Assembly: GCF_030646115.1 (NCBI RefSeq)
Contig: NZ_JAUSMX010000014.1
Span: 124,001-188,000 of the forward strand
Direction of reading: 5' to 3'
Origin: Fluviicoccus sp.
GTDB lineage: Bacteria > Pseudomonadota > Gammaproteobacteria > Pseudomonadales > Moraxellaceae
Length of the DNA stretch: 64,000 nt
The first letter of the stretch is position 1. The number at the start of each line of letters is the position of its first letter. The translations under genes and the position numbers were made by a program. The notes under the pieces were generated by a model, which was given only the letters and a program-made list of their open reading frames with translations, did not search any database and had not been told where the DNA came from. Shown here one piece after another: positions 54,097-63,884 of the stretch.

Positions 54097-54888
54097 TCAA
54101 TAGAATACGAACTTGATGCTCAAGGCCATCAGCGTCAGGCCCAGCAGGGGGCGGATCACCGGTTCCGGCATGCGTGAGCTGAGATGGGTGCCGGCAATAA
54201 TGGCCGGGATGGAGCCGATCAGCAGCATCGACAGCAAGTGATAATCGACATTGCCCATCTTGGCGTGTGCCAGACCGGCCACCAGCGTCAGGAACACCGC
54301 ATGGGTGACATCGGTGCCGATAATCTTGATGGTGGAAAGCGCCGGGTACAAGCTCAACAGCACCACCACGCCAAAGGCGCCCGCACCCACGGATGACAAG
54401 GTAACCAAAACCCCCAACGCAATCCCCATCAGCACCGTGGACTGGGTATTGTTGGCGGAAACCCAGGCGCGGAAGCGGCTCTTGACCGGATTGGCGTCAT
54501 GGAATTTCTGCAGTTGGTTCTTGAAGACGAGTGACAGCGCGGTGACCATCAGCATCAGGCCCAGCGACACAGTCATGACGCCCTTGTAGTTGTTGGCATT
54601 GCCAAAAAAGGCGTGCAGCGCCCAGGCCGTCAGCAGTGAGGCGGGAATGGAGCCCAACGCCAGCCAGCGCACGACCGACCACTCAATGTTTTTTTTCTGG
54701 AAATGAACCACTGAGCCGCTTGACTTGGTGATAGCGGCATATAGCAGGTCCGTGCCAATAGCCGTATGCAGGGGGACGCCCATCATGGTCAGCAGCGGCG
54801 TCATCAGCGAACCACCGCCCACGCCGGTCAAGCCGACACACAGGCCAACCAGTGCTCCGGCCAGTATAAAACCCAGATCAGGGGACAT
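54097..54888 (-). CDS. TauE/SafE family sulfite exporter-like permease
   Basis: GALVGLCVGLTGVGGGSLMTPLLTM and second-half repeat with VGAGAFGVVVLLSLYP. Confidence 0.92.
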   Translation of the reverse strand: MSPDLGFILAGALVGLCVGLTGVGGGSLMTPLLTMMGVPLHTAIGTDLLYAAITKSSGSVVHFQKKNIEWSVVRWLALGSIPASLLTAWALHAFFGNANNYKGVMTVSLGLMLMVTALSLVFKNQLQKFHDANPVKSRFRAWVSANNTQSTVLMGIALGVLVTLSSVGAGAFGVVVLLSLYPALSTIKIIGTDVTHAVFLTLVAGLAHAKMGNVDYHLLSMLLIGSIPAIIAGTHLSSRMPEPVIRPLLGLTLMALSIKFVFY

Positions 54889-54991
54889 AAGCAGACCTTT
54901 CATTCAGATGCGCGTAATGTAGGCTTTTGGGGATGGCATCAGAAGTGAAAAGAAGTTATATAGTTATAACTGGATGGAATTAGAGATGGTT

Positions 54992-55969
54992 ATGAAGTTA
55001 CAACAATTGCGGTATATCGTTGAGGTGTCACGGCAAAACCTGAATGTATCTTCCGCAGCACAAAGCCTTTTCACCTCCCAGCCGGGAGTCAGCAAGCAGA
55101 TCCGATTGCTGGAGGATGAATTGGGGGTGGAAATTTTCACCCGCAGCGGGAAGCATTTTACCCAGGTGACTCCGGCTGGCAAGGAAGTGCTGGCTCTGGC
55201 GAAGGAAATGCTGCGTCAGGCCGAGAATATCCGGCAAGTAGGGGAGGAGTACAGTAATCCCCGCAAGGGACGATTGGCGATCTCGACCACGCATACCCAG
55301 GCCCGCTATCGCCTGCCTTCGGTGATTGCATCGTTCCGTCATCATTTTCCGGATGTTTCGCTGCATTTGCAGCAGGGAACACCGCAGCAGATCGCGGCCA
55401 TGGCCTCCGATGGTACAACGGACTTCGCCATTGCCACTGAAGGCATGGAACATTTTTCCAATCTGTTATTGCTGCCCTGCTACCAGTGGAACCGTACCGT
55501 GGTGGTGCCGAAAGACCACCCGTTGGCGTGCAGGACCGATCGACTGACCATAGAAGATATCGCCTCATGGCCCATCGTCACCTATGTCTTTGGCTTTACC
55601 GGCCGTTCGGTGCTGGACGATGCCTTCCGGAAACAGGGCTTAACCCCCAATGTCGTTTTTACCGCGACCGATGCCGATGTCATCAAGACCTATGTGCGTT
55701 TGGGGATGGGTATCGGCATTATTGCGCATATGGCGTATGAACCGGAGCAGGACACCGATCTGGTGGCGCTGGATGTCAGCCATCTCTTCCCGCCCAGCAC
55801 CACCCGCATGGCCTTCCGGCGCGGCATGTGGCTACGGGGTTTCATGTATGCATTTATTGAGGAGTTTTCGCCGCATCTGACCCGCAGGCGGGTTGAGGAA
55901 GCCATTGCCGCCGGAGATCAGGACGCTGTCGATGCTTTGTTCCGGGATATCCCGCTTCCGGTCTTTTGA
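54992..55969 (+). CDS. cysB: LysR-type transcriptional regulator CysB
   Basis: MKLQQLRYIVEVSRQNLNVSSAAQSLFTSQPGVSKQIRLLEDELGVEIFTRSGKH is characteristic of CysB. Confidence 0.94.
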   Translation: MKLQQLRYIVEVSRQNLNVSSAAQSLFTSQPGVSKQIRLLEDELGVEIFTRSGKHFTQVTPAGKEVLALAKEMLRQAENIRQVGEEYSNPRKGRLAISTTHTQARYRLPSVIASFRHHFPDVSLHLQQGTPQQIAAMASDGTTDFAIATEGMEHFSNLLLLPCYQWNRTVVVPKDHPLACRTDRLTIEDIASWPIVTYVFGFTGRSVLDDAFRKQGLTPNVVFTATDADVIKTYVRLGMGIGIIAHMAYEPEQDTDLVALDVSHLFPPSTTRMAFRRGMWLRGFMYAFIEEFSPHLTRRRVEEAIAAGDQDAVDALFRDIPLPVF

Positions 55970-55977
55970 CCGGAAGC
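55954..55977. terminator. Strong hairpin containing the cysB stop codon
   Basis: GCTTCCGGTC-TTTT-GACCGGAAGC perfect 10-bp stem spanning the TGA at 55967-55969. Confidence 0.6.
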
Positions 55978-55992
55978 TAAGCAGCGAGCGGC

Positions 55993-56682
55993 TTAGGGGG
56001 CCAGTTCTATGGATCCCGAAACCTGGACGTTAAGCCGGCTTTCACCGCCGGAATATTCGGCGGCGGGTGCATCCGCCGTCATTTCCATTTTTGCGGCGCG
56101 CATGTTGTATAGCGGTTGTGGCGAAGGTTGGTTGGCGGTTCCCAGATTCATTTGCACCAGCTTGTAGGATTTGGCGTTCCACGCTAGCCGGATGCGGTCG
56201 GCCCGCAGGCGGAAAGCTTGCACCGCCTGTTCAATCAACTGGTTTTCCAGTTCCCGGCGTGTGGCGGGCGCCACACTGAAGTTAAGGCCGTTCAGTTGCA
56301 GCGAACCTTGCAACTGGCTGATCAGTTCTCCGGCTGCTTTGAAGTCCTGACTTTCCAAGCGGATTTCCGCGCGGCCGCGCCAGCTTTCCAGTTTGTTCTT
56401 GTCGGAGTAGATCGGCCAGGTTTGCTGGTTGCCCGAAGTTAGCTTGACCGTTTTGTAGGCCAGGCCCAGCTTTAGGGCGTCGTTGATTTTTTGCGTCAGT
56501 TCCCGTGCCAATACAGTCGGATTCTTGTTGCTGCTTTCCAGGCTGAGGTTGGCCGTCAGCAGGTCATTGGGGGCGACAGCCTCGACTTCCGTCTGGAAAT
56601 CAATACGGTTTTGAACCGGAGTTTCAGCCAGGGCGGGCAGGGATACGGCCAGCAAGCAACTGGCAAGGATGAGCATTTTCAT
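55993..56682 (-). CDS. SIMPL-domain (DUF541) periplasmic protein
   Basis: Signal peptide; LTANLSLESSNKNPTVLARELTQKINDALKLG...and C-terminal beta-rich SIMPL pattern. Confidence 0.72.
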   Translation of the reverse strand: MKMLILASCLLAVSLPALAETPVQNRIDFQTEVEAVAPNDLLTANLSLESSNKNPTVLARELTQKINDALKLGLAYKTVKLTSGNQQTWPIYSDKNKLESWRGRAEIRLESQDFKAAGELISQLQGSLQLNGLNFSVAPATRRELENQLIEQAVQAFRLRADRIRLAWNAKSYKLVQMNLGTANQPSPQPLYNMRAAKMEMTADAPAAEYSGGESRLNVQVSGSIELAP

Positions 56683-58151
56683 GATTCTGGATTCTCGTGA
56701 CCGGTATTGGTGGAAGAATGACGACGATGCCGTGAGCGGTGTTGTCCCGGCTCGGCTTTAGCTTGATGCGACTGCAACTCCATACCTGTTGCAATGCAGG
56801 CGAAGGCGCAGAGCAGGGTAAACATCAAGGCGTTGGCCGGAATCTGCAAATTGAAGTCAACCCAGGAGTGAATCATCAGGCTGATAATGCCCATCATGGC
56901 GGCAAAGCCTGCGCCCTTGAGGATGGCGGTATGCCGGGATCGCTGTGCAACAATAGCCAGGCGGAAGGCATGAACGACGATCAAGCCGAACAGCAGGGCT
57001 CCTATGACTCCGTATTCAATGGCGATTTGCAGATAGTCATTGTGGGTTAAATCGTAATCATAAAATATCTCCCCGGTTTTGAAGGAGTCAAAGGTGCTGG
57101 CGAATGCCCCCGCGCCAACCCCGGTAATCGGAACCTCCTTCAACATATCAATGGCAGCTGAAAAGACATAAGTTCGTTCCTCTCTTTCCATCGTGGTTTG
57201 TTCCAGGCGCGCCGCCAATCTATCCAGGCCGAACCAGGCTCCCAAAATCAGGGAGTCAATGGCGATGAGGCTGCTGAACAGAATGACCATGGCGGTGCTG
57301 CGTTTGTGACGGGCATAGAGAAACAAGCCAATGACGGCGGAAATACCCAGACTGGCAAAGAATGCGCTGTTACCCATGCGGGAGTGTGTCAATACCAATG
57401 CAACGACCATCAACCCCAGGAAAATCCGCAGCCGTGCCTTTCCGCTCATCAATGTCGCCAAAAAACGGCGGAGCATGGCCCGCCAGCCGCTATCAGTGTC
57501 ATTGTTCTGAATCATGTGAGTCAGCAACAAGCCGACACCGATTGCGAGGCACATCTCCAGATAGCCTGCCAGATGGTTCCGGTTGGCAAAAGTACCACTG
57601 GCCGATCCGGATTGCTGCGGACGATACAGGATGCCGAACAAGTCATAACCCTTGCCTCCTAATGTCACCATGACACCATAACTGGCCTGGAGCACCCCGC
57701 AGACAACCAGTAGCTCACATGTGCGCTGGAGACGGGCTGGTGTGTTGATCAGGTTCAGAGCCAATGTGAAGAACATGGCATAGGCAATGCTCTCCATTGT
57801 CTGGAACAACGTGGCCCCGATATCCATCGAGAGGGGGTGCCAGTATGCAGAATCTGGATATGGAAGGGCGCTCAAGGCCTCCCGCCATGATGGAGGCAAA
57901 GGGATTAACTGTATCAGGCTCCAGAGCGGTATCAACCAGAACAGGATGATCATATCGCGGTTGCGACTTGCAATCGTCAGGGTAGGGGTATTTTCTGTGT
58001 CCGATTGACGGCTGCGGTAAATCAGCCAGAGGGCGAAGAGCACTCCAACCCAAGTCTGAAGCAACGACAATGACCAGAAACGATTACTTGCAAGCGGGAG
58101 CGGGGCCCAGACCAACAGTCCAAGCAGACTGACATAAAGGGCTCGTTCCAT
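56679..58151 (-). CDS. O-antigen ligase / Wzy_C family polytopic membrane protein
   Basis: About 10-12 TM segments, GTFANRNHLAGYLEM and GVGAGAF periplasmic-loop motifs; 4-nt overlap with SIMPL gene. Confidence 0.88.
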   Translation of the reverse strand: MERALYVSLLGLLVWAPLPLASNRFWSLSLLQTWVGVLFALWLIYRSRQSDTENTPTLTIASRNRDMIILFWLIPLWSLIQLIPLPPSWREALSALPYPDSAYWHPLSMDIGATLFQTMESIAYAMFFTLALNLINTPARLQRTCELLVVCGVLQASYGVMVTLGGKGYDLFGILYRPQQSGSASGTFANRNHLAGYLEMCLAIGVGLLLTHMIQNNDTDSGWRAMLRRFLATLMSGKARLRIFLGLMVVALVLTHSRMGNSAFFASLGISAVIGLFLYARHKRSTAMVILFSSLIAIDSLILGAWFGLDRLAARLEQTTMEREERTYVFSAAIDMLKEVPITGVGAGAFASTFDSFKTGEIFYDYDLTHNDYLQIAIEYGVIGALLFGLIVVHAFRLAIVAQRSRHTAILKGAGFAAMMGIISLMIHSWVDFNLQIPANALMFTLLCAFACIATGMELQSHQAKAEPGQHRSRHRRHSSTNTGHENPES

Positions 58152-58205
58152 GATGTACCAGAGCGATGATCAGAAGTGGATGCAGGATGGAGTATTCAAA
58201 CAACA

Positions 58206-58232
58206 AAAAAGGGCCGCGAAGCCCCTTTTTTG
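58206..58232 (-). terminator. Intrinsic terminator after the small Gly-rich gene
   Basis: AAAAAAGGGCCGCGAAGCCCCTTTTTT; U-tract possible on both strands. Confidence 0.75.
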
Positions 58233-58245
58233 CAACAGCAATAGA

Positions 58246-58611
58246 TTACAAGATTGAGGCTAAACCGCCACCACCACCATTAGTGCCACCGAAACCGGTA
58301 GTAATAGTGATTTGACCACCGAAGACGCGATAACCTTGACCGTTTACACCCGTGAAATTACCGGTAACACCCTTGCTAAGGCGAAACGCAGCAACAATCT
58401 GGCGCTCGGCTGCACTTCCTGCAATAAGCTGACCAGCGCTTGCGGCTTCGGCAGCAGAGCATTGACCGTTATCAACAGCAGACTCCATGGCAGTCTTCAG
58501 GTCTGTACCACCGGTCACTGCTTGCTGAACTTCAGGGCAACCCGTTGCAGCAAAAGCAGAGGTGAAGGGAAGCAGGGCAACAATGGCGATTCCCAGCAGT
58601 TTGCGATGCAT
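58246..58611 (-). CDS. Small secreted protein with Gly-rich C-terminus
   Basis: Signal peptide MHRKLLGIAIVALLPFTSAFAA, two Cys, tail TTGFGGTNGGGGGLASIL; good RBS AAGGAG. Confidence 0.72.
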   Translation of the reverse strand: MHRKLLGIAIVALLPFTSAFAATGCPEVQQAVTGGTDLKTAMESAVDNGQCSAAEAASAGQLIAGSAAERQIVAAFRLSKGVTGNFTGVNGQGYRVFGGQITITTGFGGTNGGGGGLASIL

Positions 58612-58695
58612 AATGTATACTCCTTGAGCAAATTACCTTGCGGCTATACCGGAATGCTAAAATAATCTCCGGACTGTTGCAAGAATAAAAATGTA

Positions 58696-59088
58696 TCAGG
58701 TGTTAAAAGAAAGGCCGCTAAAATCTGCAAGACTGTTGACACCCGCAACATCAATCCATAAGGCCGGCTCGAATCCTATCACAAGAGCGCCGATTTCACT
58801 ATGAAGCACCAGCGGTCGGCGGATAAGTGACAGGTTTTGCAGGATAATCGCACGGGCTTGGCCCGGATCAGCCATGGCTTCTGCTGTCAGCGCCAGCTTC
58901 CGCCAGGTTGTGCCCTGGCGATTGATCAGTTTTTCCCAGCCGAACCGTTCCAGCCAGTCATTGAGGGTGGGTTCATCCAGCCCTTGTTTCTTGAAGTCGT
59001 GAAAGTGATAGGCGATGTGACGGTCATCAAACCATTTCAGGCTTTTTTTGACCGTATCGCAGTTGCGGATGCCGTAGATCGTGATCAT
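58696..59088 (-). CDS. ArsC/Spx-family (YffB-like) reductase-like protein
   Basis: MITIYGIRNCDTVKKSLKWFDDRHIAYHFHDFKKQG; neighbour of dapD. Confidence 0.88.
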   Translation of the reverse strand: MITIYGIRNCDTVKKSLKWFDDRHIAYHFHDFKKQGLDEPTLNDWLERFGWEKLINRQGTTWRKLALTAEAMADPGQARAIILQNLSLIRRPLVLHSEIGALVIGFEPALWIDVAGVNSLADFSGLSFNT

Positions 59089-59132
59089 TTGATGTCCGGA
59101 CCGGGGGTGATGCCGGTCCGTTCCCTGTAATT

Positions 59133-59954
59133 TCAGTCAGCGCGCAACAATTCGTTCAGGCCCACCTTGCTGCGGGTCTGCGCATCCACCTTTTTGACGA
59201 TGATGGCGGCATACAGGCTGTACTTGCCGTCCTTCGAGGGCAGGTTACCCGGCACCACCACCGAGCCGGCAGGTACGCGGCCGTAATGCACTTCGCCGGT
59301 TTCACGGTCATAAATACGGGTGGACTGCCCGATATAGACGCCCATGGAAATGACGGCGCCTTCTTCGACAATCACGCCTTCGACAATTTCCGAGCGCGCG
59401 CCAATGAAGCAGTTGTCTTCAATAATGGTGGGGTTGGCCTGCAGCGGCTCCAGAACGCCACCGATGCCGACGCCGCCTGAAAGGTGCACGTTCTTGCCGA
59501 TCTGGGCGCAGGAACCGACGGTAGCCCAGGTATCAACCATCGAGTTTTCATCAACATACGCGCCGATATTCACGTAAGACGGCATCAGCACCACATTGCG
59601 GGCAATGAAGCTGCCGCGACGGGCGACAGCCGGAGGAACCACGCGGATTCCGGCATCACGGAACTGGTCGGCGCTCCAGTCGGCGAACTTGGTGGGCACC
59701 TTGTCATAGAACTGGATGGCGTTGCCGCCGGACAGGGGCTCGTTATCATTCAGGCGGAAGGAAAGCAGCACCGCCTTCTTCAGCCATTGGTTCACCACCC
59801 ATTCACCATTGATCTTCTCGGCGACGCGGGCCTTGCCGCTGTCCAGCAGGTTCAGGGCCTCGGCGACGGCGTTACGCACGTCCTGGGGGGCATTCGTGGG
59901 GCTGAACTGCAAGCGGTCTTCAAAGGCCTGGGTAATCAGGTCGGCGAGTGACAT
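59133..59954 (-). CDS. dapD: 2,3,4,5-tetrahydropyridine-2,6-dicarboxylate N-succinyltransferase
   Basis: [14 protein letters not shown]...; left-handed beta-helix hexapeptide repeats ([47 protein letters not shown]). Confidence 0.95.
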   Translation of the reverse strand: MSLADLITQAFEDRLQFSPTNAPQDVRNAVAEALNLLDSGKARVAEKINGEWVVNQWLKKAVLLSFRLNDNEPLSGGNAIQFYDKVPTKFADWSADQFRDAGIRVVPPAVARRGSFIARNVVLMPSYVNIGAYVDENSMVDTWATVGSCAQIGKNVHLSGGVGIGGVLEPLQANPTIIEDNCFIGARSEIVEGVIVEEGAVISMGVYIGQSTRIYDRETGEVHYGRVPAGSVVVPGNLPSKDGKYSLYAAIIVKKVDAQTRSKVGLNELLRAD

Positions 59955-60033
59955 GGCGGTCTCCGTCGTCATTAAGCTAAATAAGGAAAGCATTATAGCG
60001 GTTTTTATGCGCCAAACCGGTAGTGCTTCGCGC

Positions 60034-61215
60034 TTAAAGCAACGCCTTGATGCGTTCGGCCGCCGCGATGCAGTCTGTCTGTGAGGCCACCAGCGCCATG
60101 CGAACGCGGTTTTCGCCTGGATTGAAGCCGTCAATGGTGCGGCCGAGGTAGCGGCCGGGCAGTACGGTGACATGGGCCTGGCCATATAGCAGCCGGGCGA
60201 AAGCCTCGTCGTCGGTTGGTGTTTCCGCCCAGAAGTAAAACCCTGCATCCGGCATCTGCAATGGTAATACAGGATCAAGAATGTCTCGGAAGGCTTTGAA
60301 TTTCTGGCGGTAAAGGGAGCGATTCTGGATAACATGACCTTCATCCAGCCAGGCCATGATCGACGCCCACTGATGCTGTACCGGCATGGCCGAGCCATGG
60401 TAAGTGCGATAGAGCAGGTAAGGCTTCAGCAGCGAGGCGTCACCCGCGATAAAACCTGAACGCAGGCCCGGGACGTTGGAGCGCTTCGATAAGGAGTGGA
60501 ATACCACGCAGTTGCGGTAGTCATGCCGTCCCTGTTCTGCGCAAACCTGCAATAGCCCTACCGGCGGCTGTGTTTCGTCAAAATAGATTTCCGAATAGCA
60601 CTCATCCGAGGCGATGACAAAACCGTATTGGTCACTGAGTTCCAGCAGACGGACCAGGGTTTCACGCGGAATGACGGCGCCGGTGGGATTGCCGGGGCTG
60701 CAGATGAACAGCAGTTGCGTCTGTTCCCAGATGTCGGCAGGTACGGCATCAAAGTCGGGGATGAAGCGGTTGTCAGCGGTGCAGGGCAGGTACCAAGGCT
60801 CGGCGCCGGCCAGGAAAGCCGCGCCTTCATAGATTTGGTAGAAGGGGTTCGGCATTACCACCAAAGGACGGGCGTTGCGGTTGATCACGGCCTGGGTAAA
60901 GGAAAACAGCGCTTCGCGGGTGCCGTTGACCGGCAGGATCTGGGTTTCGGCATCCAGTTCGGTCAGGCGGAAACGGCGTTGCAGCCATGCGGCGATGGCC
61001 TGGCGCAGTTCCGGAATGCCCTTGGTGCTGGGATAGGTGGCTAGATGCCTGGCCTGCTGGTTGATGGTGCGCATCACGAATTCCGGGGAGGGATGCTTGG
61101 GCTCCCCGATCGACAGGGCAATGGGCTTTAGGTCCGCTGGCGGGGTCAAGTCGCTGAACAGTCGGGCCAGCTTTTCAAAAGGGTATGGGTGCAGTTGGCT
61201 CAAGTCAGGATTCAT
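60034..61215 (-). CDS. dapC: Succinyldiaminopimelate transaminase
   Basis: Class I/II aminotransferase with [23 protein letters not shown]-lysine motif; located between dapD and glnD. Confidence 0.92.
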   Translation of the reverse strand: MNPDLSQLHPYPFEKLARLFSDLTPPADLKPIALSIGEPKHPSPEFVMRTINQQARHLATYPSTKGIPELRQAIAAWLQRRFRLTELDAETQILPVNGTREALFSFTQAVINRNARPLVVMPNPFYQIYEGAAFLAGAEPWYLPCTADNRFIPDFDAVPADIWEQTQLLFICSPGNPTGAVIPRETLVRLLELSDQYGFVIASDECYSEIYFDETQPPVGLLQVCAEQGRHDYRNCVVFHSLSKRSNVPGLRSGFIAGDASLLKPYLLYRTYHGSAMPVQHQWASIMAWLDEGHVIQNRSLYRQKFKAFRDILDPVLPLQMPDAGFYFWAETPTDDEAFARLLYGQAHVTVLPGRYLGRTIDGFNPGENRVRMALVASQTDCIAAAERIKALL

Positions 61216-63879
61216 TCAGTTCACCGTGTCCAGTTGGCTGCGTAGGGCGTTGGCCAGTTTCTCACAAAGGTCGGGGTTGGATATGGGGTGGCTGTCGCGG
61301 TCCGTGATAAAGAAAACGTCTTCCGCCCGTTCCCCCAGCGTCGCGATGCGGGCGTTCTGCAGGTTGACGCCGTGCTCCATGAAAATCAGCCCAATGCGGG
61401 CCAGCAGGCCCGGCCGGTCGAGGGTGATAACCTCCAGCACGGTTTGCTGACGGTGAATGTCGTTGCTGATGTTGACCATGGTCTTGACGCTGAAGTGCTT
61501 GAGTTGTCTGGGCAGGCGTTTCTGGACAATGGTCGGATATTGATCGGGGTGAGACAACGCCTTCTCCAGGTTAGCCTGGATGTATTCCAGCCGATCGGGG
61601 TCGGTGATCTGGGTATTGTCTTCGTCCAGCACAATGTAGGTGTCCAGTGAGTAGCGGTTCTCAGCGGTGATGATGCGGGCGTCAAGGACGGTCAGGTGCA
61701 GATGGTCCAGCGTTGCCACCGAGGCTGCAAACAGGTTGGGCAGGTCACGGGTGTAGACGAAGATCTGGGTGGCGCCTTCGAACTGCGTGCCATGGCTTTC
61801 CTTGATCGTGACCAACGGACGGGTATCGTCGCCATGGGCCAGGATGGCGGCGGTATGCCAGGCAATATCACTGGCGGATTCGCGCAGGAAATAGTCTTCA
61901 CCCAGACCGGTCCAGATTTCATTGATCCGGTTTTCATCGCGGCCTTGTTCATCCACCAGGATTTCCAGGGCGTTGATACGTGTTTCGTGAATCCACTCCT
62001 GACGATCCACCGGGTTGTTCAGTCCCCGGCGCAGGGCGCGGCGCGTCTGCTGGTACAGTTGCCGTAACAAGGAGGCGCGCCACGAGTTCCACAGTTTGGG
62101 GTTGGTGGCGCAGATATCCGCGACGGTCAGGGCATAAAGGTAGTCCAGATGCACCAGGTCGCCAACCTGGGCGGCGAACTTGTGAATCACTTCAGGGTCG
62201 GAGACATCCTGCTTCTGGGCAGTCACCGACATCAACAAGTGTTTTTGCGTCAACCAGGCCACCAGATTGGCTTCCCGCACGCTGAGACCGTGCGAGAGGC
62301 AGAATTCGCGGGCGTCCACTGATCCCAGGTCGGAGTGATCGCCGCCGCGACCCTTGCCGATGTCGTGGAACAGGCCGGCGATATACAGCAGTTCCAGCTT
62401 GGGCAGGCGCTGGGCGACTTCGGCCACCACCGGGAACTGTTCGGCGCCTTCCTGATAACGGAAGCGGCGCATGTTCTTGATGACCAGCAGCGTATGGGCA
62501 TCGACGGTATAGATGTGGAACAGGTCGTACTGCATCTGCCCGACAATGGCGCCAAAGGCGGGCAGGTAGGCGCCGAGAACTCCATAACGCTTCATGCGCC
62601 GCAGGGTGGAGAATAACGCATGCGGGGCCCGCAGGATGCTGATGAATAATTCGCGGTTGCGCGGATTTTGTCGGAAATCGTCGTTGATCTTGCGGGCTTC
62701 CACCATGATCAGGCGGATGGTGCTGGCGCGCACGCCCTGGATCAGGGTGTTTTCCGCCAGGATCAGGAAAATCTCCAGCAGCGCGGAAGGGTGCTTGGCG
62801 AAAACCTGATGATGCCGCACCTCGATGTGATTGTCCCGGAGCTGGAAATGGTCGTTAAGCGGGACGATCTCGCTGTCAGCTTCCGTTTTCAGAATGGTTT
62901 CGTCGAAATACTGCAATAGCAGTTCATTCAGCATCGACAGGTTCATGGCGGCGCGATAATAAGCCTTCATGAACTGTTCAACGGCGCGGTTGGCGTTACT
63001 GTCGGTGTAGCCCAGCAGGTTGGCGATGGTTTTCTGGTAGTCGAACAACAGCCGGTTTTCGTTACGCTTCGACAGCATGTGCAACAGGAATCGGATGCGC
63101 CACAGGAAAGCTTCGCCTTCCATCAGCTGCCGGTATTCGTATTCGGTGAGGAAGCCGTGGTTGACGAGGTCGTAGAGGGTGGTGGCGTCAAAATGACGCT
63201 TGGCCACCCAGGCGATGGTCTGGATGTCACGCAGGCCGCCCGGTGCGTTCTTGAGGTCGGGTTCGAGATTGTATTCCGTGAAGTTGTGCTTGCCATGCCG
63301 GGCCAGCTGCTCTTCTTTCTTGGCTTCGAAAAAGGCAGCGCCGGTCCATAGCGGTCGTGTCAGTTGCAACAGGCTCTGCCGCAGGTGGTCCGGGCCGGAA
63401 AGGGTGCGCACTTCCAGCAAATTGGTGGCGATGGTGATGTCCTGACCCACATTTTCCACGCACTCTTCCAGCGAGCGCACGCTGGAGCCGATATCCAGCC
63501 CCAGATCCCATAGCCTGGCGATAAAACCACTTATGGTTTCCTGTAGATCCGGCGACAGGCTTGGCAAGTTGTGCAGGATCAGCACGTCGATATCGGAGCA
63601 GGGGTGCAGTTCACCCCGGCCGTAACCCCCAACAGCCAGCAGGCTGATATCCGGCTGCCGTCCCAGACCGGCTCCGGACCAGACGTGATGCAGCACTTCG
63701 TCCACGGCCAGCGCCCGGGCCGAAACCAGCAGGCGCACGCAGGTGCCGTTGTCGAACTCGGTCTGCAACTGCTGATGGGCATCCTTGAGCAGGTCACGAT
63801 ATTGCGCTGTAGTCAGTGTGGCTGGCGCCAGACGGCTCTTGTCAAACAGACGCGGAACCAGCGTGGGAGGAGGTGACAT
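61216..63879 (-). CDS. glnD: Bifunctional uridylyltransferase/uridylyl-removing enzyme
   Basis: VGGYGRGELHPCSDIDVLIL nucleotidyltransferase, HD domain (FHDIGKGRGGDHSDLG), two C-terminal ACT domains. Confidence 0.96.
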   Translation of the reverse strand: MSPPPTLVPRLFDKSRLAPATLTTAQYRDLLKDAHQQLQTEFDNGTCVRLLVSARALAVDEVLHHVWSGAGLGRQPDISLLAVGGYGRGELHPCSDIDVLILHNLPSLSPDLQETISGFIARLWDLGLDIGSSVRSLEECVENVGQDITIATNLLEVRTLSGPDHLRQSLLQLTRPLWTGAAFFEAKKEEQLARHGKHNFTEYNLEPDLKNAPGGLRDIQTIAWVAKRHFDATTLYDLVNHGFLTEYEYRQLMEGEAFLWRIRFLLHMLSKRNENRLLFDYQKTIANLLGYTDSNANRAVEQFMKAYYRAAMNLSMLNELLLQYFDETILKTEADSEIVPLNDHFQLRDNHIEVRHHQVFAKHPSALLEIFLILAENTLIQGVRASTIRLIMVEARKINDDFRQNPRNRELFISILRAPHALFSTLRRMKRYGVLGAYLPAFGAIVGQMQYDLFHIYTVDAHTLLVIKNMRRFRYQEGAEQFPVVAEVAQRLPKLELLYIAGLFHDIGKGRGGDHSDLGSVDAREFCLSHGLSVREANLVAWLTQKHLLMSVTAQKQDVSDPEVIHKFAAQVGDLVHLDYLYALTVADICATNPKLWNSWRASLLRQLYQQTRRALRRGLNNPVDRQEWIHETRINALEILVDEQGRDENRINEIWTGLGEDYFLRESASDIAWHTAAILAHGDDTRPLVTIKESHGTQFEGATQIFVYTRDLPNLFAASVATLDHLHLTVLDARIITAENRYSLDTYIVLDEDNTQITDPDRLEYIQANLEKALSHPDQYPTIVQKRLPRQLKHFSVKTMVNISNDIHRQQTVLEVITLDRPGLLARIGLIFMEHGVNLQNARIATLGERAEDVFFITDRDSHPISNPDLCEKLANALRSQLDTVN

Positions 63880-63884
63880 GGAGG

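Noticed and set aside
59955-60398. N-terminal extension of the dapD ORF
   Set aside because: DapD homology begins at [14 protein letters not shown] (59954); the extension is an out-of-frame read through dapC.
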